From: Rhizobium sp. Root482
GTDB taxonomy: Bacteria > Pseudomonadota > Alphaproteobacteria > Rhizobiales > Rhizobiaceae
Assembly: GCF_001426565.1 (NCBI RefSeq)
Contig: NZ_LMFA01000012.1
Location: 62,861-126,860 of the forward strand
Direction of reading: 5' to 3'
Length of the DNA: 64,000 nt
Part shown: piece after piece, positions 40,241-48,565 of the stretch
How the letters are laid out: the number at the start of each line of letters is the position of its first letter
How positions within the stretch are numbered: position 1 is the first letter of the stretch
Notes under the pieces: model-generated
Told to the model about the DNA's origin: nothing
Databases searched by the model: none
What the model saw: the letters and a program-made list of their open reading frames with translations, nothing else
Translations under genes and position numbers: made by a program

Positions 40241-41521
40241 TCACGCCTTGGCGAGCGATTGCTCGAGATCGGCGATGATATCGGCGACATCTTCGAGACC
40301 GACCGACAGGCGAACGACTTCCGGGCCAGCGCCGGCGGCCGTCTGCTGTTCGGGGCTCAACTGCCGATGGGTCGTCGATGCGGGATGGATGACCAGCGAG
40401 CGCGTGTCGCCGATATTGGCGAGATGCGAGAACATTTCCAGGCCTTCGACGAAACGCTTCCCGGCCTCGTAGCCGTCCTTCAGCCCGAAGGTGAAGACAG
40501 CGCCGGCGCCCTTCTGCGAATAGCGCTGCTGGAGGCTGTGGTTGGCATTGTCCGGCAGGCCGGCATAATTGACCCAGGCGACCTTGTCATGGGTGCTGAG
40601 CCAGGTGGCGACGGCAAGCGCGTTGTCGCAGTGGCGCTGCATGCGCAGCGGCAGGGTTTCGATGCCCGTCAGGAGAAGGAAGGCATTGAACGGCGAAATC
40701 GCCGGCCCGAAATCGCGAAGGCCGATCACCCGGCAGGCAATGGCAAAGGCAAAATTGCCGAAGGTCGCATGCAGCACCATGCCGGCATATTCCGGGCGCG
40801 GTTCGGACAGGACCGGATATTTGCCGGATTTCGACCAGTCGAACGTGCCGCCATCGACGATCACCCCGCCCATGGAATTGCCGTGGCCGCCCATGAACTT
40901 CGTCAGCGAGTGCACGACGATGTCGGCGCCATGCTCGATCGGCCGCACCAGATAGGGTGTCGCCATCGTATTGTCGACGATCAGCGGCAGGCCATGTTTC
41001 CTGGCAATTTCGGAGATCGCGGCGATATCGACGAAGGTGCCGCCGGGATTGGCAAGGCTTTCGACGAAGATCGCCTTGGTGCGTTCGTCGATCTGGGCTT
41101 CGAACGAGGCTATATCGGCCGTATCCACCCAGCGGACCTGCCAGTCGAAGGATTTGAAGGCATTGCCGAACTGATTGACGGAGCCGCCGTAAAGCTGCCT
41201 TGCCGCGAGAAAATTGTCGCCCGGGCTCATGATCGCGTGAAACACCAGCAATTGCGCCGAATGGCCGGACGCAACGGCAAGGGCGGCGGTCCCGCCTTCG
41301 AGTGCCGCCACGCGCTCTTCCAGCACCGCCTGCGTAGGGTTCATGATGCGGGTATAGATATTGCCGAAGGCCTGTAGGCCGAACAGCGAGGCGGCATGAT
41401 CGGCATCGTTGAAGACGAAGCTCGTCGTCTGGTAGATCGGCGTTGCCCGGGCGCCGGTGGTCGGGTCGGGCTGGGCGCCGGCGTGAATGGCAAGCGTGTT
41501 GAACCCCGGATTGTTTTTCAT
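40241..41521 (-). CDS. metY: O-acetylhomoserine aminocarboxypropyltransferase
   Basis: A 426-residue PLP enzyme of the Cys/Met-metabolism family that joins O-acetylhomoserine with sulphide (or methanethiol) to make homocysteine (or methionine). The PLP lysine is Lys208 in VVHSLTKFMGGHGNSMGG; the N-terminal FNTLAIHAGAQPDPTTGARA and length above 420 residues mark the MetY rather than the shorter MetB/MetZ group. Upstream it has a leader of about 130 bases with a perfect palindrome. The CoA-binding protein gene precedes it on the same strand. Confidence 0.94.
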   Translation of the reverse strand: MKNNPGFNTLAIHAGAQPDPTTGARATPIYQTTSFVFNDADHAASLFGLQAFGNIYTRIMNPTQAVLEERVAALEGGTAALAVASGHSAQLLVFHAIMSPGDNFLAARQLYGGSVNQFGNAFKSFDWQVRWVDTADIASFEAQIDERTKAIFVESLANPGGTFVDIAAISEIARKHGLPLIVDNTMATPYLVRPIEHGADIVVHSLTKFMGGHGNSMGGVIVDGGTFDWSKSGKYPVLSEPRPEYAGMVLHATFGNFAFAIACRVIGLRDFGPAISPFNAFLLLTGIETLPLRMQRHCDNALAVATWLSTHDKVAWVNYAGLPDNANHSLQQRYSQKGAGAVFTFGLKDGYEAGKRFVEGLEMFSHLANIGDTRSLVIHPASTTHRQLSPEQQTAAGAGPEVVRLSVGLEDVADIIADLEQSLAKA

Positions 41522-41537
41522 GGACTTAGTCTCCCCT

Positions 41538-41551
41538 GGCCAGATCTGGCC
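41538..41551. repeat. Perfect 14-base palindrome in the metY leader
   Basis: GGCCAGATCTGGCC is perfectly self-complementary and lies 16 bases upstream of the metY ATG, just before the GGGGAG ribosome-binding site. It could be a protein operator or a hairpin that affects translation. I found no SAM-II riboswitch core in the leader. Confidence 0.6.
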
Positions 41552-41652
41552 GCACTATTTCAGAGGCGGCACCCGGCCGTCAAAGTGTGTTTTTGCCGGT
41601 TTTCCCCTCCGGCGGGCAGGATTTTCTTCTTGTGAAGAGAACGGAGGCCGGA

Positions 41653-42081
41653 TCACCCGATCAGGCGCGGATATTCGATCGCCGGGCAGCGGTCCATCAC
41701 CACTTTCAGCCCCTCTTCCTCCGCCTTTTTCGCCGCCTGATCGTCCCGGACTGCCAGTTGCGTCCAGATGAATTTCGGGCGCGTCTCGAGTGCGAGGATT
41801 TCATCGACCAGAGCCGGCACCGCCTCCGAGGCGCGGAATACATCGACCATATCGATGGGCTCGGGAATATCCGCAAGCCGCGCATAGACCGTCTGGCCGT
41901 GTATCTGCTTGCCGGCCTGCCCCGGATTGACCGGGAAAACCTTGTAGCCCTTGCGCAGCAGGAAGGCCATGACACGATGGCTCGGCCGCTCGGTATTGGG
42001 CGAGGCGCCGACAAGCGCAATGGTCTTCGTCGATCGCAGGATGTCGGTCAGATAGAAATCGGGATAGGCGTCATGATTCAT
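41653..42081 (-). CDS. CoA-binding protein (YccU-like)
   Basis: A 142-residue Rossmann-fold protein of the CoA-binding family. The nucleotide loop is KTIALVGASPNTERPSHRV near residue 18, and KVFPVNPGQAGKQIHG follows; these are family signatures. Members bind CoA but have no known reaction. It is encoded about 130 bases upstream of metY on the same strand, a neighbourhood that recurs in rhizobia, which suggests a link with sulphur amino-acid metabolism. Confidence 0.9.
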   Translation of the reverse strand: MNHDAYPDFYLTDILRSTKTIALVGASPNTERPSHRVMAFLLRKGYKVFPVNPGQAGKQIHGQTVYARLADIPEPIDMVDVFRASEAVPALVDEILALETRPKFIWTQLAVRDDQAAKKAEEEGLKVVMDRCPAIEYPRLIG

Positions 42082-42319
42082 GGTCGAATTCCGCGCTGCA
42101 CAGTCACCGGATGATAATTGGGACAGCGTGGCGCACTGTCAACCGATTGAACACGGCCTCCCGTGCTATTCCGCGCTTCATGCCGGTTGCAGGCGGTTCA
42201 GTTGCAGCGGGTACGGCCGCGAATTCTGACCTAGTTGCAAAATCCCGTTGCTTTTCGGCGATCCCGGCCTCACAAATCGGTTGTTCCGCCCGCTCTCCTA
42301 TCGCCTGAAGGTTTTCCCC

Positions 42320-43156
42320 TTGTCCCTCGACGTCATTGCGCTCGTTCTGTTCGGGGCGCTCCTGCATGCGACCTGGAATGCCCTGGTCAAGGCGGGATCG
42401 GAAAAGTCGCTCGACGCGGCGATGATCGCGCTCGGCGCCGCGGTCGTCGCCCTGCCTTTCCTGCCCTTCATGCCATTTCCGCATCCGGATGCCTGGCCGT
42501 TCGTTCTTTTGTCGGCGCTGTTCCAGTTCGCCTATTTCCAGCTTGTCGCGGCGGCCTACCGGGCCGGCGATATCGGGCTCGTCTATCCGCTGATGCGCGG
42601 CGTCGCCCCCTTGCTGGTGGCGGCCACCAGCGGCGCGATCATCGGAGAAACGCTAACGACCGGCGCGCTCGCGGGCGTGCTGACGATCTCAGTCGGCGTG
42701 CTGACCCTTGCGTTCGAAGCGCGCCGGGGCGGCAAACGTGCCATCCTGCTCGCGCTCGCCAATGCCGTCGTCATCGCCAGCTATACGTTTGTCGACGGGA
42801 TCGGCGCGCGGCTGGCGCTCAATCCGATTTCCTATACGCTGTGGATGGCGCTCCTGCCGCCGGTTCTTCTGTTCGCCTGGGCCTTTTACAAGCGCGGCGT
42901 GGCGCCGGTGCTTTTTCATGTGCGCCATCAATGGTGGCGCGGACTGATCGGCGGCGGCGGCTCACTCGGCGCCTATGGGCTTGCTCTCTGGGCGATGACG
43001 AAGGCGCCGGTCGCCACGGTGGCGGCGCTGCGCGAAACATCCATCCTGTTTGCCATCGTCATTTCCATCGTCTTCCTCAAGGAGCGCGTCAGCCTCTTCC
43101 GCATCGCCGCCGCCTGCCTGATCGCGCTCGGCGCCCTGATGCTGAAGCTAGCTTAA
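42320..43156 (+). CDS. EamA/DMT-family membrane transporter
   Basis: A 278-residue protein with about ten membrane helices in two EamA repeats (residues about 5-135 and 145-275), the drug/metabolite transporter fold. I place the start at the TTG at 42320, because GAAGG lies eight bases upstream and the product then begins directly with the first helix (SLDVIALVLFGALLHATWN); the ATG at 42248 adds 24 residues without family character. Substrate unknown. It converges with the small gene at 43158, with only one base between the two stops. Confidence 0.85.
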   Translation: MSLDVIALVLFGALLHATWNALVKAGSEKSLDAAMIALGAAVVALPFLPFMPFPHPDAWPFVLLSALFQFAYFQLVAAAYRAGDIGLVYPLMRGVAPLLVAATSGAIIGETLTTGALAGVLTISVGVLTLAFEARRGGKRAILLALANAVVIASYTFVDGIGARLALNPISYTLWMALLPPVLLFAWAFYKRGVAPVLFHVRHQWWRGLIGGGGSLGAYGLALWAMTKAPVATVAALRETSILFAIVISIVFLKERVSLFRIAAACLIALGALMLKLA

Positions 43157-43157
43157 A

Positions 43158-43391
43158 TTATTTAAATCCAAAATCGCTCTTGAGGATAGAAAACGGTTCG
43201 TTAGCGGCTTGCTCATCGAATTGAACAGTCTGGCTGAGCTTTCCACGATCTTGTCGACTATCGCGTCCGTAAGTCGATATTTGAAGCAGCTTTCGTCCGT
43301 CATAATCTTGGATAAAAAACTTTGCATCGACTTCATCATGAAGTTGGAATCGCTGCATCTCGGCACGTTCGAGCTTGATAATTCGAGCCAT
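43158..43391 (-). CDS. Small conserved protein translationally coupled to the crotonase gene
   Basis: A 77-residue protein beginning MARIIKLERAEMQRFQLHDEV and containing GRKLLQISTYGRDSRQDRGKLSQTVQFDE. It resembles a widespread small family often mislabelled methionyl-tRNA formyltransferase in databases; function unknown. Its ATG overlaps the crotonase stop (TAATG), so it depends on that gene for translation. Three full 60-base rows inside the gene contain 82 G+C of 180 (about 46 %), well below its neighbours, a sign of separate origin. A start six codons earlier is possible. Confidence 0.75.
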   Translation of the reverse strand: MARIIKLERAEMQRFQLHDEVDAKFFIQDYDGRKLLQISTYGRDSRQDRGKLSQTVQFDEQAANEPFSILKSDFGFK

Positions 43392-44215
43392 TATTTTTTC
43401 CCCCTCCATTCCGGCAGGCGCTTGCCGAGAACCGCGCCGATCCCCTCTTTGGCGTCCGCCTTGAGCATATTGTCGACCATGACGCCGGCCGCGAAATCAT
43501 AGGCTTCGACTGTCTCCATTTCCAGTTGGCGGTAAAAGGCCTGCTTACCGATCGCCAGCGCCTGCGGCGATTTCGAGGCGATGACGGCGGCATATTTATC
43601 GACCACCTGCTGCAGATATTGTTTCGGGACGATGCGGTTGACGAGGCCGAAATCCTTGGCGGTGGAGGCATCGATCGTCTCGCCGGTCAGCAGCATCTCC
43701 ATCGCCTGCTTGCGATGGGCGGCGCGCGACACGGCGACCATCGGCGTCGAGCAGAACAGGCCGATATTGACGCCGGGCGTGCAGAAGGTGGAACTGTCGG
43801 TGCAGATCCCCAGGTCGCAACTGGCCACCAGCTGGCAACCGGCGGCCGTCGCCAGCCCGTCGATCTCGGCGATGACCGGCTGCGGCAGGCGGTTGATCCT
43901 CAGCATGAGATCGGCGCAGAGCCGGAAGGCTTTCTCGAAGAAGGCCCGCCCGCCGTCTTCATCAGTGCGGTGCGCCGTCAGTTCCTTCAGGTCATGGCCG
44001 GCGCAGAACAGCACCCCGGAGGCAGCCAGAACCACGACTCTTATCTCGTCGGATTGGGCGACGGCGTCGAGCTCGGCGATCAGCGCCTCCATCAGCGCGA
44101 TCGAAAGCGCATTTGCCGGCGGATGGTTCAAGGTCAAGCGCACGACATTGCCCGAAACCTCGCGCCGCATGAGCCCGTCAGATGCCTGGCCGCGCAACGA
44201 AACCACTTCTGCCAT
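43391..44215 (-). CDS. Crotonase-family protein of the ECHDC3 type, catalytic glutamates absent
   Basis: A 274-residue enoyl-CoA hydratase/isomerase-fold protein. The oxyanion-hole segments LFCAGHDLKEL and GLATAAGCQLVASCDL are present, but the two glutamates of true enoyl-CoA hydratase are replaced: Gln128 in GCQL and Gly148 in FCTPGVN. This pattern, with CTPGVNIGLFCSTP, is that of ECHDC3 (mitochondrial homologue of unclear function). It should still bind an acyl-CoA but hydration is unlikely. It precedes and is coupled to the small gene at 43158. The start at 44215 is the first ATG, MAEVVSLRG. Confidence 0.9.
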   Translation of the reverse strand: MAEVVSLRGQASDGLMRREVSGNVVRLTLNHPPANALSIALMEALIAELDAVAQSDEIRVVVLAASGVLFCAGHDLKELTAHRTDEDGGRAFFEKAFRLCADLMLRINRLPQPVIAEIDGLATAAGCQLVASCDLGICTDSSTFCTPGVNIGLFCSTPMVAVSRAAHRKQAMEMLLTGETIDASTAKDFGLVNRIVPKQYLQQVVDKYAAVIASKSPQALAIGKQAFYRQLEMETVEAYDFAAGVMVDNMLKADAKEGIGAVLGKRLPEWRGKK

Positions 44216-44365
44216 GTCGTCTCTCTCCTCTGATTACCTGCGGATAGGGTGTTACGCCGCCATAACCCCCGTTTCAAGCATTGCCACCGCGTTCAGGCGT
44301 TTCCAACTTGCCCTTTTCCGATCGGGCACTGTAAACCGGACGGACCGACCCGGAGACGACAAGCC

Positions 44366-44791
44366 TTGCAACCGATCCTCACCATCCAGGACCTGAACCG
44401 TTTCCTCGAGACGGATTTTTCCGAAGTCCATCACGACGGCAAGGTTTTCGAAGTCATAGCCACCGGACCGGGCTATGCGACCATGCGGATCGAACCGGGC
44501 GAAAGGCATCTGCGCCCCGGCGGTACCATTTCCGGGCCGACGCTGTTCGCGCTCGCCGATATCACCGCCTATATCACGCTGCTTGCCCATATTGGCCCGG
44601 TGGCGCTGGCGGTGACCACCAATCTCAACATCAACTTCCTGCGGAAGCCGGTACTTGCGCCACTCGAATGTACCTGCCGCATCCTGAAACTCGGCAAGCG
44701 GCTGGCCGTGCTGGATGCAGCGATCTCGCAACCCGGCAGCGACGACCTGGTCGCTCACGCCACGGCGACCTATTCGATTCCGCCGAGATAA
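44366..44791 (+). CDS. PaaI-family hotdog thioesterase
   Basis: A 141-residue hotdog-fold acyl-CoA thioesterase-like protein. The segment RPGGTISGPTLFALADITAYITLL contains the conserved Asp of the active-site helix, and TTNLNINFLRKP is the family strand. No ATG is available before the domain; the TTG at 44366 has GGAG ten bases upstream and gives the family start (M)QPILTIQDLNRFL. It probably removes CoA from an unknown acyl group. Next comes the rplM promoter region. Confidence 0.82.
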   Translation: MQPILTIQDLNRFLETDFSEVHHDGKVFEVIATGPGYATMRIEPGERHLRPGGTISGPTLFALADITAYITLLAHIGPVALAVTTNLNINFLRKPVLAPLECTCRILKLGKRLAVLDAAISQPGSDDLVAHATATYSIPPR

Positions 44792-44867
44792 TTTGTGGTA
44801 TTAAAATACCTCACGTACAAGCTTTTGTTTTATAACGATAATTTTTAAAGCCGCCGAATCCAGTCGG

Positions 44868-44897
44868 CTTGACGTCATTTCACCGCTTGCGTATAAG
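44868..44897 (+). promoter_or_regulatory. rplM-rpsI promoter
   Basis: TTGACG (44869-44874), 17 bases, then TATAAG (44892-44897), preceded by an AT-rich tract that could serve as an UP element. It is the strongest sigma-70-like promoter seen in the window and lies about 120 bases before rplM. Confidence 0.75.
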
Positions 44898-44909
44898 CCG
44901 CAGCAGATC

Positions 44910-44936
44910 GCGGTCCTCTGGGCCGCTTTCCTTTTT
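44910..44936 (+). promoter_or_regulatory. Terminator-like hairpin in the rplM leader
   Basis: Arms GCGGTCC and GGGCCGC (one G-T pair) with a three-base loop, followed directly by TTTCCTTTTT. It falls only a few bases after the predicted transcription start, in a leader of about 115 bases. It resembles an attenuator or the RNA target of an autoregulating ribosomal protein. Confidence 0.5.
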
Positions 44937-45017
44937 GGCTTGCTTCAAGGCCTGCCAATTCAAGCAACAAGAAACGCCCGGCGGCAACGCATCGGGTCAA
45001 AACGAAAGAGTTTCATC

Positions 45018-45482
45018 ATGTCAACCTTCGTTCAGAAGCCTGCAGAGGTGGAGAAGAAGTGGATCCTCATCGACGCCGAAGGCCTCGTTGTCGGTCGCGT
45101 CGCTTCCATCATCGCCAACATCCTGCGCGGCAAGCACAAGGCAACCTACACTCCTCACGTTGACGATGGCGACAATGTCATCGTGATCAACGCCGAGAAG
45201 GCTGTCCTCACCGGCAAGAAGTACACCGACAAGAAGTACTACTGGCACACCGGTTACCCGGGCGGCATCAAGGAGCGCACCGCGCGCCAGATCATCGAAG
45301 GCCGTTTTCCGGAGCGCGTCCTCGAAAAGGCTGTCGAGCGCATGGTTCCGCGCGGCCCGCTTGGCCGTCGCCAGATGAAGAATCTGCGCGTCTATGCCGG
45401 CACCAACCATCCCCATGAAGCACAGCAGCCGACCGTCCTCGACGTCGCCAAGCTGAATGCCAAGAACGTAAGGAGCGCCTAA
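45018..45482 (+). CDS. rplM: 50S ribosomal protein L13
   Basis: A 154-residue large-subunit protein. [22 protein letters not shown] is the rhizobial start, and the family motif [20 protein letters not shown] is visible near residue 100-125. GAAAGAG precedes the ATG. It ends two bases before the GTG of rpsI, the universal rplM-rpsI pair. Confidence 0.98.
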   Translation: MSTFVQKPAEVEKKWILIDAEGLVVGRVASIIANILRGKHKATYTPHVDDGDNVIVINAEKAVLTGKKYTDKKYYWHTGYPGGIKERTARQIIEGRFPERVLEKAVERMVPRGPLGRRQMKNLRVYAGTNHPHEAQQPTVLDVAKLNAKNVRSA

Positions 45483-45484
45483 TC

Positions 45485-45958
45485 GTGGCTGATCTCTCTT
45501 CCCTGAAAGACCTCGGCACGGCCACCGAAGCAACCGCTTCTGCTCCGGTTCATGTCAAGAAAGTTGACGCCCAGGGCCGCTCCTATGCGACCGGCAAGCG
45601 CAAGAACGCCGTTGCCCGCGTCTGGGTCAAGCCGGGTTCCGGCAAGATCACCGTCAACGGCAAGGAATTTGCCGCCTATTTCGCCCGTCCGGTTCTGCAG
45701 ATGATCCTGCGCCAGCCGATCTTCGCTGCTGCCCGCGACGGCCAGTTCGATATCGACGCGACGGTTGCAGGCGGCGGTCTTTCCGGCCAGGCCGGTGCCG
45801 TTCGTCACGGCATCTCCAAGGCCCTCACCTACTTCGAACCGGGCCTGCGCTCGGTCCTGAAGAAGGGTGGCTTCCTGACCCGCGACAGCCGCGTCGTCGA
45901 GCGTAAGAAGTACGGCAAGGCGAAGGCCCGCCGTTCGTTCCAGTTCTCGAAGCGTTGA
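45485..45958 (+). CDS. rpsI: 30S ribosomal protein S9
   Basis: A 157-residue small-subunit protein with a GTG start. The core [15 protein letters not shown] and [19 protein letters not shown], and the C-terminal basic [17 protein letters not shown] tail that reaches the decoding site, are complete. The N-terminal about 28 residues are the alphaproteobacterial extension. Cotranscribed with rplM and followed by a strong terminator. Confidence 0.98.
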   Translation: MADLSSLKDLGTATEATASAPVHVKKVDAQGRSYATGKRKNAVARVWVKPGSGKITVNGKEFAAYFARPVLQMILRQPIFAAARDGQFDIDATVAGGGLSGQAGAVRHGISKALTYFEPGLRSVLKKGGFLTRDSRVVERKKYGKAKARRSFQFSKR

Positions 45959-45981
45959 TCGTTTCAGAATTACCTATTTGG

Positions 45982-46008
45982 AAAAGGCGGGTTTTGTCCC
46001 GCCTTTTT
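45982..46008. terminator. rpsI terminator
   Basis: Arms AAAAGGCGGG and CCCGCCTTTT with loop TTTTGT, 24 bases after rpsI. The flanking A- and T-runs also allow it to end transcription of the convergent Lrp gene. Confidence 0.92.
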
Positions 46009-46028
46009 CTTTGCCCGCTTGCCGGTCA

Positions 46029-46490
46029 TCAAAGCGGCAGTTCCGTCGAGAATTTGAGTTCGCGCAGCACGAAGCTCGACACCACGGTGCGCACATGCGG
46101 GTTGCGCATGAGATGGCGGGTCATGAACGCCTCGTAGCTTTCCACATCGCTCGCCCTGATCTTCAGCATATAGTCGAAGGCGCCCGACAGGGCATAGCAT
46201 TCCATGATCTCCGGTCGCTCCTCGACCACCGCCGCAAAGGAGGCGACCGCCTCCTCGTGGTGATCCTCCAGCGTCACATGGGCGATGACGCAGAGCCTGA
46301 GATCGAGCTTGCCGGGATCAAGCAGGGTCACGCGCCGGCGGATGGTACCATCCGCATCCAGTTCCTGCAGTTTCCGCCAGGCCGAACTTTGCGACATGCC
46401 GGCTTTCTCCGCCAGTTCCGCCAGTGACAGGCTCGCATCCGCCTGAATAAGCTTCAGCAATTCACGGTGCGGTTTCACAATTTCTTTCAT
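46029..46490 (-). CDS. Lrp/AsnC-family transcriptional regulator
   Basis: A 153-residue feast/famine regulator. The helix-turn-helix is SLAELAEKAGMSQSSAWRKL (residues about 22-41), followed by the RAM ligand-binding domain with ECYALSGAFDYMLKIRASD. I use the ATG at 46490 (MKEIVKPHRELL); TTG 46502 and GTG 46499 are in frame and the ribosome-binding site does not decide. It is divergent from phhA with 144 bases between, so it probably senses an aromatic amino acid and controls phhA, but this is inference. Confidence 0.88.
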   Translation of the reverse strand: MKEIVKPHRELLKLIQADASLSLAELAEKAGMSQSSAWRKLQELDADGTIRRRVTLLDPGKLDLRLCVIAHVTLEDHHEEAVASFAAVVEERPEIMECYALSGAFDYMLKIRASDVESYEAFMTRHLMRNPHVRTVVSSFVLRELKFSTELPL

Positions 46491-46634
46491 GAACTCCACC
46501 AAATCCGGAAATCCCTTCCAGAACTATGCCGCGATCCGGCAGGAAAGAAAGGAAAATCCAGCTACCCGGACGCATAATTCCATCAGGCATGCCGGCTGTC
46601 CTGCCGGCCGCACGCAGAATGGGAGATATGCCAG

Positions 46635-47426
46635 ATGACCAAGGAAAGCAGCTACACCGCCAAACTTCCCGGGCCGGACGGCCTCTATGCCTACACGCCC
46701 GAAGAGGACGCCATCTGGGGCGAGCTTTACCGGCGCCAGATGAAGCTCCTGGCCAACATGGCCTGCCGGGAATATCTGGATGGTGTCGAAACGCTTGGCC
46801 TGAAGCCCGACAGGGTTCCACAATTGCGCGATGTCGATCGCCGGCTCCACCAGACCACCGGTTTCGGTGTCGAGGGCGTACCCGCCCTTATTCCGCCGTC
46901 GCGCTTCTACGAGCTTCTGTCCCAGGGAAAATTTCCGCTGGCGACCTTCCTGCGCCGGCGCGAGCATATCGACTATATCGAGGAGCCCGACCTGTTCCAC
47001 GAGGTGTTCGGCCATTGCCCGCTTCTGACCAATCAGAGCTACGCCAATTTCGTCCGCAAATTCGGCGAGGCTGCGGTTGGGCTCGGCAAGGGCTATTCTT
47101 GGCATCTCTTTCGCATCTTCTGGTTCACGGTCGAATTCGGCCTGATCAATACGCCGGAGGGCCGCCGCTGCTTCGGTGCCGGCATTGTTTCCTCGCCGAG
47201 CGAGGCGAAGGCCGCAATGGACGAAACAGCCTGCGAATTCCGCCCGTTCGATCTCCTCAACGTTCTGAGAACGCCCTACCGGATCGATATCGTCCAGCCG
47301 ATCTACTATGTCATCGACAGCTTTGCCGAACTGGAGGCGATCGTCGAGCAGGATATCGGGGAGATGATCCTGAAGGCGAAGTCGCTGGGCGATTTCCCGC
47401 CGGCCTACGAAGCAAAGGCCTCATGA
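46635..47426 (+). CDS. phhA: Phenylalanine 4-monooxygenase
   Basis: A 263-residue pterin-dependent, non-haem-iron hydroxylase that converts phenylalanine to tyrosine. The iron ligands are His122 and His127 (DLFHEVFGHCPLL) and Glu167 (FWFTVEFGL); the pterin and substrate segments GVPALIPPSRFYELL and RPFDLLNVLRTPYRID are present. The single catalytic domain without ACT domain is normal in bacteria. No pterin carbinolamine dehydratase lies beside it. GGGAG lies nine bases before the ATG. Confidence 0.96.
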   Translation: MTKESSYTAKLPGPDGLYAYTPEEDAIWGELYRRQMKLLANMACREYLDGVETLGLKPDRVPQLRDVDRRLHQTTGFGVEGVPALIPPSRFYELLSQGKFPLATFLRRREHIDYIEEPDLFHEVFGHCPLLTNQSYANFVRKFGEAAVGLGKGYSWHLFRIFWFTVEFGLINTPEGRRCFGAGIVSSPSEAKAAMDETACEFRPFDLLNVLRTPYRIDIVQPIYYVIDSFAELEAIVEQDIGEMILKAKSLGDFPPAYEAKAS

Positions 47427-47519
47427 CGAAAGCCTGATTTTCGTTGGCGCCAGCCAATCCTCTCTTGCCTTCGCGCGGCCGATTGTCCAACCTCCGCCCA
47501 GCAACGGACGAGAACGGAC

Positions 47520-48476
47520 ATGGCCAAGAAGAGCATAGACCACGCAATCACGGCGGCATCCCTGAAGAGTGCCGCCACCGACCCCACGCATGCCGGCATT
47601 CTTTCCTTTATGCGGCGCCGATATACCAAGAGCCTTGAAGGCGTGGATGCCGTCGTCTGGGGCATTCCGTTCGATGCGGCGACCTCCAATCGCCCCGGCG
47701 CGCGTTTCGGGCCGCAGGCGATCCGCCGGGCCTCGGCCATTTTCGACAATGATCCGCAATATCCCTTCGAACGCGACCTGTTCGAAGACATGGCGGTGAT
47801 CGACTATGGCGATTGCCTGCTCGATTACGGCCATCACGGCGAAACACCGGCGACCATCGAATGCGAGGCGGCGAAGATTCTCGAAAGCGGCGCCTTCCTC
47901 CTATCGCTCGGCGGCGATCATTTCGTCACCCTGCCGCTGCTGCGCGCCCATGCGGCCGTTCATGGACCTCTCGCCCTCGTCCATTTCGATGCGCATCAGG
48001 ATACCTGGGCGGATGCGGAAGGCCGCATCGACCACGGTTCCTTCGTCGGCCGCGCCGCCCGCGAAGGGCTGATCGATACGGCAAGCTCGATCCAGGTTGG
48101 CATCCGTACCCATGCGCCCGAGGATTGCGGCATCCGCATTCTCTACGGCTACGACATCGAGGAGATGAGCGCCGGCGAGATCGCTGATGTCATCCTCCAT
48201 CATGTCGGCGATCGACCCGCCTATCTGACCTTCGACATAGACTGCCTCGACCCGGCCTATGCGCCAGGCACGGGCACCCCTGTCTCGGGCGGCCCGTCGA
48301 GCGCCAAGATCCTCTCGGTGATCCGCAAACTGGGAGCGCTCGTCCTCAAGGGGGCCGATGTGGTCGAGGTGGCGCCGGCTTACGACCATGCCGATGTCAC
48401 CGCCATTGCGGCCTCAACCGTAGCCATGTATATGCTCGGCCTGCATGCCGAACAGCTGGCGGAACGGCGCGGATGA
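47520..48476 (+). CDS. speB: Agmatinase / ureohydrolase
   Basis: A 318-residue binuclear-manganese ureohydrolase. Metal ligands are visible as H134 (SLGGDHFVT), D157, H159 and D161 (FDAHQDTW), and D239 and D241 (FDIDCLDPAYAPGTG). The SerxxAGCxCP of arginases is not seen, and length and sequence fit agmatinase, which cleaves agmatine to putrescine and urea. Related guanidinobutyrase or other ureohydrolase activity cannot be excluded. It lies between phhA and argC on the same strand. Confidence 0.9.
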   Translation: MAKKSIDHAITAASLKSAATDPTHAGILSFMRRRYTKSLEGVDAVVWGIPFDAATSNRPGARFGPQAIRRASAIFDNDPQYPFERDLFEDMAVIDYGDCLLDYGHHGETPATIECEAAKILESGAFLLSLGGDHFVTLPLLRAHAAVHGPLALVHFDAHQDTWADAEGRIDHGSFVGRAAREGLIDTASSIQVGIRTHAPEDCGIRILYGYDIEEMSAGEIADVILHHVGDRPAYLTFDIDCLDPAYAPGTGTPVSGGPSSAKILSVIRKLGALVLKGADVVEVAPAYDHADVTAIAASTVAMYMLGLHAEQLAERRG

Positions 48477-48565
48477 CCACGCGGCCGCGCTTCGCAAACC
48501 GATTCAACTTCATGCCAGATTGAGTCCGCAATGGCGGCTAACCGATTGGCAGGACGGATAAAACC

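Noticed and set aside
41522-41652. SAM-II riboswitch upstream of metY
   Set aside because: I looked for the conserved core with its GCTAAA-like 3' segment and pseudoknot partner and did not find it; a model scan would be decisive.
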